Shown here: one piece after another, positions 48,058 to 56,547 of the stretch
Numbering within the stretch: the stretch's first letter is position 1
Layout of the letters: every line of letters begins with the position of its first letter
Origin: Desulfococcaceae bacterium HSG9
GTDB lineage: Bacteria; Desulfobacterota; Desulfobacteria; Desulfobacterales; JAUCGF01
Assembly: GCA_030378005.1 (NCBI GenBank)
Contig: JAUCGF010000074.1
Coordinates: 35,047-99,046 of the forward strand
Direction of reading: 5' to 3'
DNA: 64,000 nt
Program-made: the position numbers and the translations under genes
Notes under the pieces: model-generated
The model's input: only the letters and a program-made list of their open reading frames with translations
What the model was told of the DNA's origin: nothing
Database searches by the model: none

Positions 48058-48592
48058 TTTTATAAAACCCTTTTGGTTTGTTTACATTAAGAATAAGCCA
48101 AGATTTTTTTAACGACTTGGTTCACTATTGACGGCATATCTGGAAATTTACATGTTATTGAACAATACCTTCGCCAATTTATAAAAATTGCAAATTTTGG
48201 GTAAATGTGATTTTTTAACTTATTGATTTTACTGAAAATAAAAATTGGTGATTTTGCATAAACAGCGAAAATTTAACATTGGCGAAGGTATTGATTGAAA
48301 GGGAAAAATAAAAAGGAAGGAATTAATAAATGAATGCAATATCAGCATTTTCGATGGAAAAATATTCTATGCGGAAGCGGTTGTGTATAAAGTACGATCT
48401 CAATCAGCGCATAAAAACTACCGGAAGTTTTTGGAAAAAAAGGTAAAATATTTTTTGTTCTTACGTTCACAGTTATTGTCAGGGAGGTGGTTAATTTTCG
48501 TTAGAAATGAGCAAGGCGGCAGGCAAAGCGCATAATAATCAATAATTCTCTTGCGCCTTCTGATTCCGACATTATCTCTGAAAAAAATATTG
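48058..48592. other. 535-bp intergenic region with a MITE and no convincing gene
   Basis: It contains the 131-bp inverted-repeat element at 48163-48293. To its right a 38-codon plus-strand ORF (48330-48446) has an AAGGAAGG motif in front, but no coding signal I trust. The rest is AT-rich spacer between the GT2 gene and the SGNH gene. Confidence 0.6.
48163..48293. mobile_element. 131-bp MITE with 16-bp terminal inverted repeats and 6-bp target duplication
   Basis: The ends are CAATACCTTCGCCAAT (48163-48178) and its exact complement ATTGGCGAAGGTATTG (48278-48293). Directly outside both lies ATTGAA (48157-48162 and 48294-48299), as expected of a target-site duplication. There is no transposase inside, so it is non-autonomous. 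Confidence 0.82.
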
Positions 48593-49558
48593 TCAGTGTC
48601 TGATATTTTGGGAATGCATCCCTTTTAAGATTTGTTTGACAGAATAAATCTGTTTATTTTGGGATTCATGATAGGTGCGGGCTTGCAATTCAGCCATCAA
48701 ACCGAGTGATACAAACTGAAGTCCGATAAAGATCAGTAAAATGGCGAGAAGCAGCAATGGTCGGTTACCTAACGGAATATTGTAAAATTGCCGTTGGATG
48801 ATTAAATAAATCGACACACCCATCCCAATCGTTCCGCTGATAAATCCCAATAAACCAAAAATCTGGATCGGGCGGGTAGAATAGCTTAGTAAAAATTTAA
48901 CCGTAATAAGATCCAGCACAACTCTGATGGTGCGCGAAATGCCGTATTTAGAAACACCGAAGCGACGGGCGCGATGATTGACTTTGACTTCGGCAATACT
49001 GACCCCCATACCGCTAGCAATGGCGGGTATGAAACGGTGCATTTCACCATAAAGCTGCATGTTTTTGATCACTTCTTTTCTGATCGCTTTCAGAGTGCAG
49101 CCATAGTCATGCAATTTCACATTGGTGGTAAAAGAGATAATCCGATTGGCAATGATTGAAGGCAGGCGTCGATTGATGAACGGGTCTTTGCGATCTGCGC
49201 GCCATCCGTTGACAAGGTCATACCCCTCTTCCAGCTTATCTAATAGCAGCGGAATGTCAGCCGGATCATTTTGCAAATCGGCATCTAGGGTTACAATGAT
49301 ATCGCCGCATGCCTGATCGAAACCGGCCGCCAACGCCGCGGTCTGGCCAAAATTTTTACGCAGGCGGATCACAATAACCCTGGAGTCACCTTGCTGAATC
49401 TGTTTTAAAAGCGTAAAACTTCCATCAGTACTGCCATCATCAATAAATATAATTTCAAATTTGCGTTCCAGCGGAGTTAAAGCCGCAATCAACTCATCAT
49501 AAAGGATCGTGATATTTTTTTCTTCATTGAGCAAAGGAATGATGACGGATATATCCAA
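48593..49558 (-). CDS. Polyprenyl-phosphate glycosyltransferase, GT2 (GtrB/ArnC/DPM1 type)
   Basis: 321 residues. The GT-A core has SVIIPLLNEEKNITILYDEL (4-23), EIIFIDDGSTDGSF (about 35-48) and the DXD-like TLDADLQNDPADI (about 91-103). Two C-terminal helices (about 235-285) tether it to the membrane. Such enzymes charge a polyprenyl phosphate with a sugar for use by GT-C transferases, which fits the several GT-C-like genes here. The start is TTG with AGGGGG nine or so bases upstream. Confidence 0.92.
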   Translation of the reverse strand: MDISVIIPLLNEEKNITILYDELIAALTPLERKFEIIFIDDGSTDGSFTLLKQIQQGDSRVIVIRLRKNFGQTAALAAGFDQACGDIIVTLDADLQNDPADIPLLLDKLEEGYDLVNGWRADRKDPFINRRLPSIIANRIISFTTNVKLHDYGCTLKAIRKEVIKNMQLYGEMHRFIPAIASGMGVSIAEVKVNHRARRFGVSKYGISRTIRVVLDLITVKFLLSYSTRPIQIFGLLGFISGTIGMGVSIYLIIQRQFYNIPLGNRPLLLLAILLIFIGLQFVSLGLMAELQARTYHESQNKQIYSVKQILKGMHSQNIRH

Positions 49559-49578
49559 TCTGATTGCCCCCTTAATAA

Positions 49579-52131
49579 TTAATTTTGGATCGGTTTTTCC
49601 GCCGCTTTTTCCAAGTAGCGCAAAGGCAGGGATTGAATTTCTCCTCCATTTTCAATATATATCGAAGCATTTGCCGGATTGGTCACAGATTCCGGCAAAA
49701 TAGGAACTAAACGTAGCATTAATTTTATTTTCGCCCGAAAAGCATTATTATTTGTTTCTTCCTGATTTTCGGCCTGCCATCCGCTACCGGTCCATACACT
49801 TGAATAATTCAGATAATTGCCGCTGCCATCATATCCTGACCAATGCACCCAAGCCTTTCCGGCCTCATCCATTCCAATAACTGGTAAAATGTCGGGAACA
49901 GCATTATCCATGTTGATTTTTTGCGGGGTATCCCACCTATCGGCAGTCTTTTTGGAAAAATAAATATTATCCACTTGGCCATCAAAACCCGACCATGCAA
50001 TCCATGGCATATTATCCTGCATAACAAATACAGAGGGTGCTGTGTTTGATTTGAAATCAGCCGGAATCGGAGCGGGCGGTGTCCATGTCACACCATCGCA
50101 CTGGCTGAAAAACAGTTTGCTTTGCATATCATTGACGACTGTCCATACCACATAAGTGGCTCCATCGGCACCTTTGCCAATGCAAGGGTGCATATTGGAT
50201 GAATCATTATTCGTAATATTGACCTCATCGGACCAGCGGTTATTTTTATACCGGCTATACATGATTTGGCTACCTATACCTTTAGAATTCGACCATACCA
50301 GTTCAGCTTTTATATTTTCAGCCATTGTCTGCGCCGTAATTGTCGCAGACTGAGATAAGCTTGATCTGAGTCTTAGATTTTTCTCTGGCAATGTGGAATC
50401 AATTATCTGAAAATCTCTGGGAAAAGCATAATAGGCTGTCCCTTCATCACTCCATTCACCGGTGTTCAGCATTGAATCCCTCTCATTACGGTCCATCGTA
50501 AAAAAATAACTTACAAGAGATGGGTTATACATGCGATAAACTGGAGAAGTGCCCTCTTTTTGTTTTGGAAAAACAAAAAACGCCATGCTTTCATAGCGCC
50601 ATACATCTTTCATATTTTCAACAATATAGTTTTTTTCATTCTCGTCAATAGAGAAAAGATGGCTTTGCAGTTCTGAGCTATAAAAACGAAAAACAGGCAG
50701 TGTATCATTTTCATATAAAGGATATACATACCATACAATTCCTTCATATTGCCATAAATTACTCATGTTATTTACAATATAATCTTTTTCATTCTCATCC
50801 AGAGTAAGTAACTGCCTCTGAATTACGGGATTGTAAAAACTATATACAGGAATCGGATTACCGCCATGAGGCGTCTGATCATAGTTATCCGGAGGTGTCT
50901 GATCATAGTCATCCAAATAATCGTTGGTTTTAGGAAAAGCATAATAGGCTATCCCTTCATCACTCCATTCACCGGTACTCAGCATTGAATCCCTTTCATC
51001 GCTGTCCATGGTAAAAAAATGTGTTATGAGAGACTGGTTATACATGCGGTAAACCGGGGATGTGCCGTCTTTTCGGTTTGGGAAAACAAAAAACGCCATG
51101 GTTTCGTAACGCCATACATATTTCATATTGACAGCCATATAATCCTTTTCATTTTCATCCAGTGTAAAAAGATGACTTTGCATATCAGGATTATAAAAGC
51201 GATACACAGGCAATGTGTCGGTTTCGTATAAAGGATAGACATACCATACGATTCCTTCATATTGCCAGGAACCATCCATATTGTTCACAAGATAATTTTT
51301 TTCGTTTTCATCCAGAGTCAGAAATTGCCTCTGAATAACAGGGCTGTAAAAATGATATACCGGAATCGGCTCGCTACCATGAGGCGTTTGGTCATAGCTA
51401 TCCGGCGGCTCATTGACAACTTCCGGTTGAACGACAACTTCCGGTTGAATGACAACTTCCGGTTGAATGACAACTCCCGGTTGAATAACAACTTCCGATT
51501 GAAGGTCTAGTGCGTCAAACCATTCCTGCGCCATCGCCCGATAGCCGGCCTGATTGGGATGTAACCCATCTTGATTCAAACCATTCCAATTCGACGAGAG
51601 TGCACCGTATTGATTAGCTAATAAGGTATTTTTTTCTTGTGCAATGCGCCGAATATGTCCATTGTATAAAGATTCAACTTTGTGTGGCGGATAAGGTGTC
51701 AGTGTTCCGATCACAGGTGTCACACCATGCGCTTTGCTCTTGTCAATCATTACTCCCAGATTAAATAAGGTCGTATTTGACGATATGCCACCGTTATAAT
51801 CATTGATACCCTCAAGGATTAAAATATAGTTCGCCTGCCTTGCACCGAGAACGCTGTTGATTCGGTTAACCCCGGTACTTGTGATTTCACCTCCCACACC
51901 ATAATTGAAAACTTGAGATGGTCTTCCGATATTATTGAGCAGTGTTTCCAGGGTCGGTTCATATCCTCCGACACGGGCACCATTAGGGCTGTTAAGGATG
52001 TAGGGCCAGCCTTTAGTAATACTATCTCCAAAACCGATAAGCGTTTCCGCAAATACTTCATTCGTTTTCAGAACAGTCAGTGAACAGAAAAGTATGAATA
52101 AGATGGTAATCCGTTTGCATTGCTTGCGCAT
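49579..52131 (-). CDS. Secreted SGNH esterase with six DUF5648-type repeats and a C-terminal propeller-like region
   Basis: 850 residues from the ATG at 52131, which has AAAGGAGG six bases in front; the longer ORF from 52182 has no such site. A signal peptide ends near FAE. The SGNH domain has GFGDSITKGW, ILEGINDYNGG and DGLHPNQAGYRAM. A VVIQPE hexapeptide linker follows. Then two blocks of three about 48-residue repeats (VYRFYNPDMQSHLFTLDENE type, ending WRYETMAFFVF). The C-terminal 230 residues repeat WSGFDGQVDNIYFSKK-like units as in a sialidase-like propeller. An esterase acting on the cell's own or foreign glycans is likely. Confidence 0.82.
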   Translation of the reverse strand: MRKQCKRITILFILFCSLTVLKTNEVFAETLIGFGDSITKGWPYILNSPNGARVGGYEPTLETLLNNIGRPSQVFNYGVGGEITSTGVNRINSVLGARQANYILILEGINDYNGGISSNTTLFNLGVMIDKSKAHGVTPVIGTLTPYPPHKVESLYNGHIRRIAQEKNTLLANQYGALSSNWNGLNQDGLHPNQAGYRAMAQEWFDALDLQSEVVIQPGVVIQPEVVIQPEVVVQPEVVNEPPDSYDQTPHGSEPIPVYHFYSPVIQRQFLTLDENEKNYLVNNMDGSWQYEGIVWYVYPLYETDTLPVYRFYNPDMQSHLFTLDENEKDYMAVNMKYVWRYETMAFFVFPNRKDGTSPVYRMYNQSLITHFFTMDSDERDSMLSTGEWSDEGIAYYAFPKTNDYLDDYDQTPPDNYDQTPHGGNPIPVYSFYNPVIQRQLLTLDENEKDYIVNNMSNLWQYEGIVWYVYPLYENDTLPVFRFYSSELQSHLFSIDENEKNYIVENMKDVWRYESMAFFVFPKQKEGTSPVYRMYNPSLVSYFFTMDRNERDSMLNTGEWSDEGTAYYAFPRDFQIIDSTLPEKNLRLRSSLSQSATITAQTMAENIKAELVWSNSKGIGSQIMYSRYKNNRWSDEVNITNNDSSNMHPCIGKGADGATYVVWTVVNDMQSKLFFSQCDGVTWTPPAPIPADFKSNTAPSVFVMQDNMPWIAWSGFDGQVDNIYFSKKTADRWDTPQKINMDNAVPDILPVIGMDEAGKAWVHWSGYDGSGNYLNYSSVWTGSGWQAENQEETNNNAFRAKIKLMLRLVPILPESVTNPANASIYIENGGEIQSLPLRYLEKAAEKPIQN
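50410..51400 (-). repeat. Duplicated block of DUF5648-type repeats within a CDS
   Basis: Two blocks of about 450 bases (about 50410-50875 and 50935-51400) encode nearly the same three-repeat unit: PIPVYSFYNPVIQRQLLTLD versus PIPVYHFYSPVIQRQFLTLD and so on. They are separated by a short YDQTPPDNYDQTP linker. The boundaries are approximate. Confidence 0.75.
51413..51505 (-). repeat. 18-bp tandem repeat coding a VVIQPE linker
   Basis: About five copies of an 18-base unit (tgacaacttccggttgaa on the plus strand) encode a Val-Gln-Pro-Glu-rich linker between the esterase and the DUF5648-type repeats. Copy number could vary without shifting frame. Confidence 0.8.
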
Positions 52132-52395
52132 CAGAACCTCCTTTGGCAAAGAAAAACATGAATATTGTAAAGTATTCCTCACATGTCCTTAAAATGTAAA
52201 CTTCTTTAACCTTTAACCAAGATGAATCAGATTGACCACTCTTTTACTTGATGCTATCTTATTTTGCAAGAAATTTTTCAATTCAGTTCATCATAACATC
52301 ATATCTTCAGGATTAAACACTGTAAAAGAGTCTTAAACGGCATTTGAAAAACGCTGTTTGAATGTTAAAAACGTATCAAGCTAAAGAAACTCTCT

Positions 52396-54891
52396 TCAAT
52401 TTAGCGCACGCTTAAACGCTTTGAATATCTTTCCCAGACCGGATTTTCGGATTAAGTTTAATTTGAATTCCAAAATATTGATTTTTGCATCTCTTTCATT
52501 CACTTGAGCGTTTAATTCTGTTATACGGGCTTCTTGCACTCTCATCTGTTCGTCTTTAAATCCGAGTTGAAATCCGAGTTGGCTTGACTGGCTTAGTTGA
52601 GCATTCTTTTCAGTAAGTTGAGCATGATATTCAACCATGCGCTTCTCTTTTTCGGCAATCAGAGTTTTATGGGCTTTTATTTTAAGTGCCATTTTTTTGA
52701 CTATATCGGCCGCGGCCAGATAGTCAGCCGATTTAGGCCAATCCATTCGGGCTTTGAATAAAAAAACGCCCCTTGGCTCCGGAGGTTTTATTTCATCTGG
52801 AAATTCAAAGATCATCTGCGGGTCTTCACTGGTTGACAAAAAGGTATCGCCTAAGGCCGACGGACAGAAATGAACATCTTGCATAATCGACTTGGTGGCG
52901 ATATTGCGCGCTCCCTTAATCTCCCATAAAATTTGTTCACGTCCGCCTTGATTATCACACCATTGCAACTGAACCGTAGAGAGATGAAAAAAACCCGTGC
53001 GGTCCGCCGGATCAAAGCGCAGAATCCCAATATCAGAAATGTTAGGTGGAAGTCTGAAAAATAATACCTGCGGATCGCCACCTAAAGGAGCAGACACGGT
53101 TAAACTGCTTTCACTCTCCAGGGCGTTATCTTTAACCACCCAATAGAGTTGGGCTGCAAAAGTTTTGGATTGTAAAGTTTGCGTAACAAATTGAAACGGT
53201 TGTTCGATTAACTGTTTAACCGGCTCCGGCCCCTTATCGGAAACGTTGCCAGAATCAATCTTTTGATGAATCCGCTCTTCAAGAGTGATAAATCGCTCCA
53301 TTTTATCTTCAAACGGATGAGACAGCAGGTTGAATCCGTGAATGATAAAATCGCTAATGGTGTATAGATTTCTTTGCTCGCAAAATCGAGTGATAAAAAT
53401 TTCGTGGGTATAACCAAACCACATTAAGGCGCGGAAAAAAATAAATTCAGGTTCAAAAATTTCATCTGAACGCCATTCCAAATCAAAAGTTTTGTAAATG
53501 CCTTGGGCATCGACAATAATATTAAACGGCAACAAATCAAGAGCGCACGTTCTTAGTTGGTTATCCTTAAAATAATCAACAAGAAAAGTATAATATTCCT
53601 TCAACGATCTTTTAAAAGCTGAATCAGCATGGTTATCAAGCAAAGCATGCAGCCATGCGGATGCCAATAGCGGTCCCCGAATGTAATTGTCTGCTTCAGG
53701 CGTATGGCAAAATAGAGTGTTATCCGCTTGATACGAGGTGGACGCCGTTTTTTTCTTATAGACCCGATCAACATCCCGAAGTTTATAAGTTACGGTTCCG
53801 TATTTTTTTTGGCGCAGCGGATTGGAGAAATGGATAAAATCATAAGGCAAGACTTGATTTAAAATCGCTTGGTCACCGGCAGCCATAATCAAAAAAGAAT
53901 TGGCAAAATCCGCCAAGTAGCCAGAATGACCGAGTGTTTCCCAACGTAAAAACTCATCGTCATCCGGACGCCAGACCGTATTAAAATAATCTCTGGATTT
54001 GACATGATACAAGGACGAATGCGCATAACGATCTGATTTGACAAAGTGATCAGAAAGAATCACACGCGTAAGCAGATGATCCGGAAACGGATAGGCAAAC
54101 GTATAACATAGGAACTCCGCTTTATTTAACAGGGTTTTCCACTCCCTGCGGTCATAATCTCTGTTCGGCGGATTGATGGGATAGCCGTTCAGCCCGATAT
54201 AAGGCCGATTATAGCAGCCATCCGATGCTCCCATAAGGTATTTCAAACCCATGCGATTGGATACTGCAATGCAAAGCAGGCCATTTTCAGTGAGACCGGC
54301 TTTCAGACGTCTTAAAATTTCGATGACAGCTTCACGGTGTTCATTAGAATCAGATTGCGTCAGACAGGCATTGTCAAGCGCATCTATTAGAAAAATCGCA
54401 TCATAAGTGCGCTCTGGCAAACGGACTTCATCCAAAGATAAATTAAACACATGGACATTGTTAAGATCGTGACAGCGCAGCTTAATAATTTCAGCGTTAG
54501 CGCGTTCAGTCTCTAATGTATCAGTCTGAATGCCTGACTCTCCCAGATAACGCGTGATTGCGCCACAACCGGCACTTATGTCCAAGGCAGTACGAATATT
54601 TTCCAAATTAAGGCCGCGCAGCAAATTGGCGCGCATTGCGTTCAGATGATATTCGGTCGGCCAGTACACCCATTGAGAATCCAGCTCTGCCGATGCGGAT
54701 GAAATGTCTTGCGCATTTCGGATAATCTTTCTGATATATTCTTCAGTGCTGTCAGTTTCGTCAACACGTTCTGTTACAATCGGGTTTTGCTCTTTTTTAA
54801 CGAAGATACCAGAGGCTGTTTTTACAAGGTGGTTGTTTTCTACAAGGGGTTTCTGCATATTTTGGGATGTTTTATCCTTTTTGCCATCCAT
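52396..54891 (-). CDS. SAM-dependent methyltransferase with kinase-like region and C-terminal coiled coil (WbdD-like)
   Basis: 831 residues from ATG 54891; a TTG at 54939 would overlap the next gene. An N-terminal methyltransferase domain has ALDISAGCGAITRYLGESGI (motif I, about 101-120) and YDAIFLIDALDN. In the middle, ALDLLPFNIIVDAQG (about 450) shows D-x4-N, as in a kinase catalytic loop, followed by YKTFDLEWRSDE in the place of the DFG region. After a beta-rich part comes a heptad-rich coiled coil (about 710-810) and the amphipathic end GKIFKAFKRALN. WbdD of E. coli O9a uses a methyltransferase, kinase, coiled coil and membrane helix to cap and time O-antigen length. The kinase call is tentative. 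Confidence 0.7.
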   Translation of the reverse strand: MDGKKDKTSQNMQKPLVENNHLVKTASGIFVKKEQNPIVTERVDETDSTEEYIRKIIRNAQDISSASAELDSQWVYWPTEYHLNAMRANLLRGLNLENIRTALDISAGCGAITRYLGESGIQTDTLETERANAEIIKLRCHDLNNVHVFNLSLDEVRLPERTYDAIFLIDALDNACLTQSDSNEHREAVIEILRRLKAGLTENGLLCIAVSNRMGLKYLMGASDGCYNRPYIGLNGYPINPPNRDYDRREWKTLLNKAEFLCYTFAYPFPDHLLTRVILSDHFVKSDRYAHSSLYHVKSRDYFNTVWRPDDDEFLRWETLGHSGYLADFANSFLIMAAGDQAILNQVLPYDFIHFSNPLRQKKYGTVTYKLRDVDRVYKKKTASTSYQADNTLFCHTPEADNYIRGPLLASAWLHALLDNHADSAFKRSLKEYYTFLVDYFKDNQLRTCALDLLPFNIIVDAQGIYKTFDLEWRSDEIFEPEFIFFRALMWFGYTHEIFITRFCEQRNLYTISDFIIHGFNLLSHPFEDKMERFITLEERIHQKIDSGNVSDKGPEPVKQLIEQPFQFVTQTLQSKTFAAQLYWVVKDNALESESSLTVSAPLGGDPQVLFFRLPPNISDIGILRFDPADRTGFFHLSTVQLQWCDNQGGREQILWEIKGARNIATKSIMQDVHFCPSALGDTFLSTSEDPQMIFEFPDEIKPPEPRGVFLFKARMDWPKSADYLAAADIVKKMALKIKAHKTLIAEKEKRMVEYHAQLTEKNAQLSQSSQLGFQLGFKDEQMRVQEARITELNAQVNERDAKINILEFKLNLIRKSGLGKIFKAFKRALN

Positions 54892-54904
54892 TCCACAAGG
54901 CTCA

Positions 54905-56455
54905 TTAATCACATGGTGTAGAATAAGCATAATACGCAATCATTTCATAAACCCATACAGACGTGGCACTTAACACATTTTTTTCATTTTCATCACTGGT
55001 ATATAAATGTTTTTTCAAACCGTCACTGTACATGCGATAAATCGGTACGGTGCCATCTTGATAGGTGGGAAAAACATACCAGGCGATCATTTCATAGTTC
55101 CATACAGATATGGCATTCAACACATTTTTCTCATTTTCGTCCGTTGTGTATAGATGAATTTTCAAATCATCACTGTATAAACGGTAAACCGGTACAGCAC
55201 CGTTACGATAATCAGGAAAAACATACCAGGCAATGCCTTCATAGCGCCATACGGGGCCGGCACCCAATACATTCTTCTCATTTTCGTCCGTGGTGTATAA
55301 ATGCACCATCAAATCTTCACTGTACAACCGGTAAACGGGTGTAAGGTCGTTCTCACAGGGGGTAGGAGTTGGGGTAGGAGTTGGCGTTGGGGTAGGGATA
55401 GGCGTTGGGGTAGGGTCAACAGACACTTCGTAAAGATTCGGCCGATAATTTTCAAGCGAGCATCGCATCCTGTAAATCTGTTCGACGGAAAACATATCCA
55501 TACAACCGTCATCCGTATAATTCATGTAATTTGTGATTGGATCAAGACTGCCGCATGATTTCTGTTGATACGGGCATCCATAAATTTCATTTCCCTGAGG
55601 ATTTGTGTCACAGACAAAATCGCCATTTGAGTAACAATATGGCGAATCGCCGCTGGGACATCCGCCAAAAACACCCCACAGGTGGTCAAGCCCTAAATAG
55701 TGGCCGACTTCATGGGTAGTGGTGCGACCTTGATCGTAAGGGGCGGCGCCCGGTGCATTGCGTCCGAAGTTGCGATAATTAATCAACACACCGTCGTCAT
55801 TTTGGCCAGCACTCTCAGGTGGTAATGAGGCAATTCCTAAGAGAGTGCCCAAATCTTTTGTATATATATTTAAATATCTTTGAGCATCTTTCACCATACT
55901 ACTCATATATGAAGAATACATTTCATCATATCCGGCGTAAAACCAGGTTGTGTTATTATGGCGGCTCACTCCGGCAAGTCTGAATTGAATCAGCGCATCA
56001 TTGCCTGATCCGCCCGGCGTGTTGGTGATAGCTCTGAAATCTTCATTCAAAATATCAATCTGGCTGTTTATCAGCGCATCCGACAATTCGCCGGTTACAC
56101 CATCATCCGTCCGAATGACATGCATCCACACCGGTATAGTGTAAACTGCGTTTGGGAAGTAATCACTCAGATTGGCTGACTGGGAAAGGCTGCAATCTGA
56201 AGCCGCCTTTTCTTCATCATAATGATATCTGAATTTTTCTCTGATAATGTCAAACCCACATCGGCCGCCGGAATTGCGAAATTCATCTGATTGCAGATAG
56301 GTGCTGTAACTTGAATAGCGCTTCCCATTGGCAACAAATTCATTTTCATCATTAAAGGCGTTGGCCAAACCATAATCGACCAATACAAATATGCTGAATA
56401 AAAATACAGCACAAACAAATCTTACCGCTAACGTAGGCTTGTCAGTGAATTTCAT
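54905..56455 (-). CDS. Secreted M43-type zinc metalloprotease with DUF5648-type repeats
   Basis: 516 residues. A signal peptide (about 1-33) precedes the catalytic domain. The zinc motif is HEVGHYLGLDH (about 248-258) and the Met-turn region is NYMNYTDDGCMDMFS, both hallmarks of the M43/pappalysin-type metzincins. A PTPTP linker (about 357-373) then leads to three repeats of about 48 residues starting VYRLYSEDLMVHLYTTDENEK. Secretion and peptide cleavage outside the cell are expected, with the repeats as a possible glycan- or surface-binding module. It lies next to two paralogues. Confidence 0.9.
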   Translation of the reverse strand: MKFTDKPTLAVRFVCAVFLFSIFVLVDYGLANAFNDENEFVANGKRYSSYSTYLQSDEFRNSGGRCGFDIIREKFRYHYDEEKAASDCSLSQSANLSDYFPNAVYTIPVWMHVIRTDDGVTGELSDALINSQIDILNEDFRAITNTPGGSGNDALIQFRLAGVSRHNNTTWFYAGYDEMYSSYMSSMVKDAQRYLNIYTKDLGTLLGIASLPPESAGQNDDGVLINYRNFGRNAPGAAPYDQGRTTTHEVGHYLGLDHLWGVFGGCPSGDSPYCYSNGDFVCDTNPQGNEIYGCPYQQKSCGSLDPITNYMNYTDDGCMDMFSVEQIYRMRCSLENYRPNLYEVSVDPTPTPIPTPTPTPTPTPTPCENDLTPVYRLYSEDLMVHLYTTDENEKNVLGAGPVWRYEGIAWYVFPDYRNGAVPVYRLYSDDLKIHLYTTDENEKNVLNAISVWNYEMIAWYVFPTYQDGTVPIYRMYSDGLKKHLYTSDENEKNVLSATSVWVYEMIAYYAYSTPCD

Positions 56456-56502
56456 CTCTTAATAATCCCCTTCTTTTTGTTTCAATGCTCCAGCGTTGGA
56501 AG

Positions 56503-56531
56503 GAGGTGCTAAACTTACTGTTTAGCACCTC
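56503..56531. terminator. Strong stem-loop between two metalloprotease-like genes
   Basis: Perfect 12-base arms (GAGGTGCTAAAC and its complement, 56503-56514 and 56520-56531) with a five-base loop. On the plus strand it is followed by TTTTTATTT. It lies downstream of the 56.5 kb gene and about 48 bases upstream of the 54.9 kb gene start. Confidence 0.65.
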
Positions 56532-56547
56532 TTTTTATTTGCTTTGT

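Noticed and set aside
48330..48446. 38-codon plus-strand ORF with a possible ribosome site
   Set aside because: Too short, no recognisable motif, and adjacent to a MITE; it may be chance.
51413..51505. Regular short repeats suggesting a CRISPR
   Set aside because: The units are 18-bp contiguous coding repeats without spacers.
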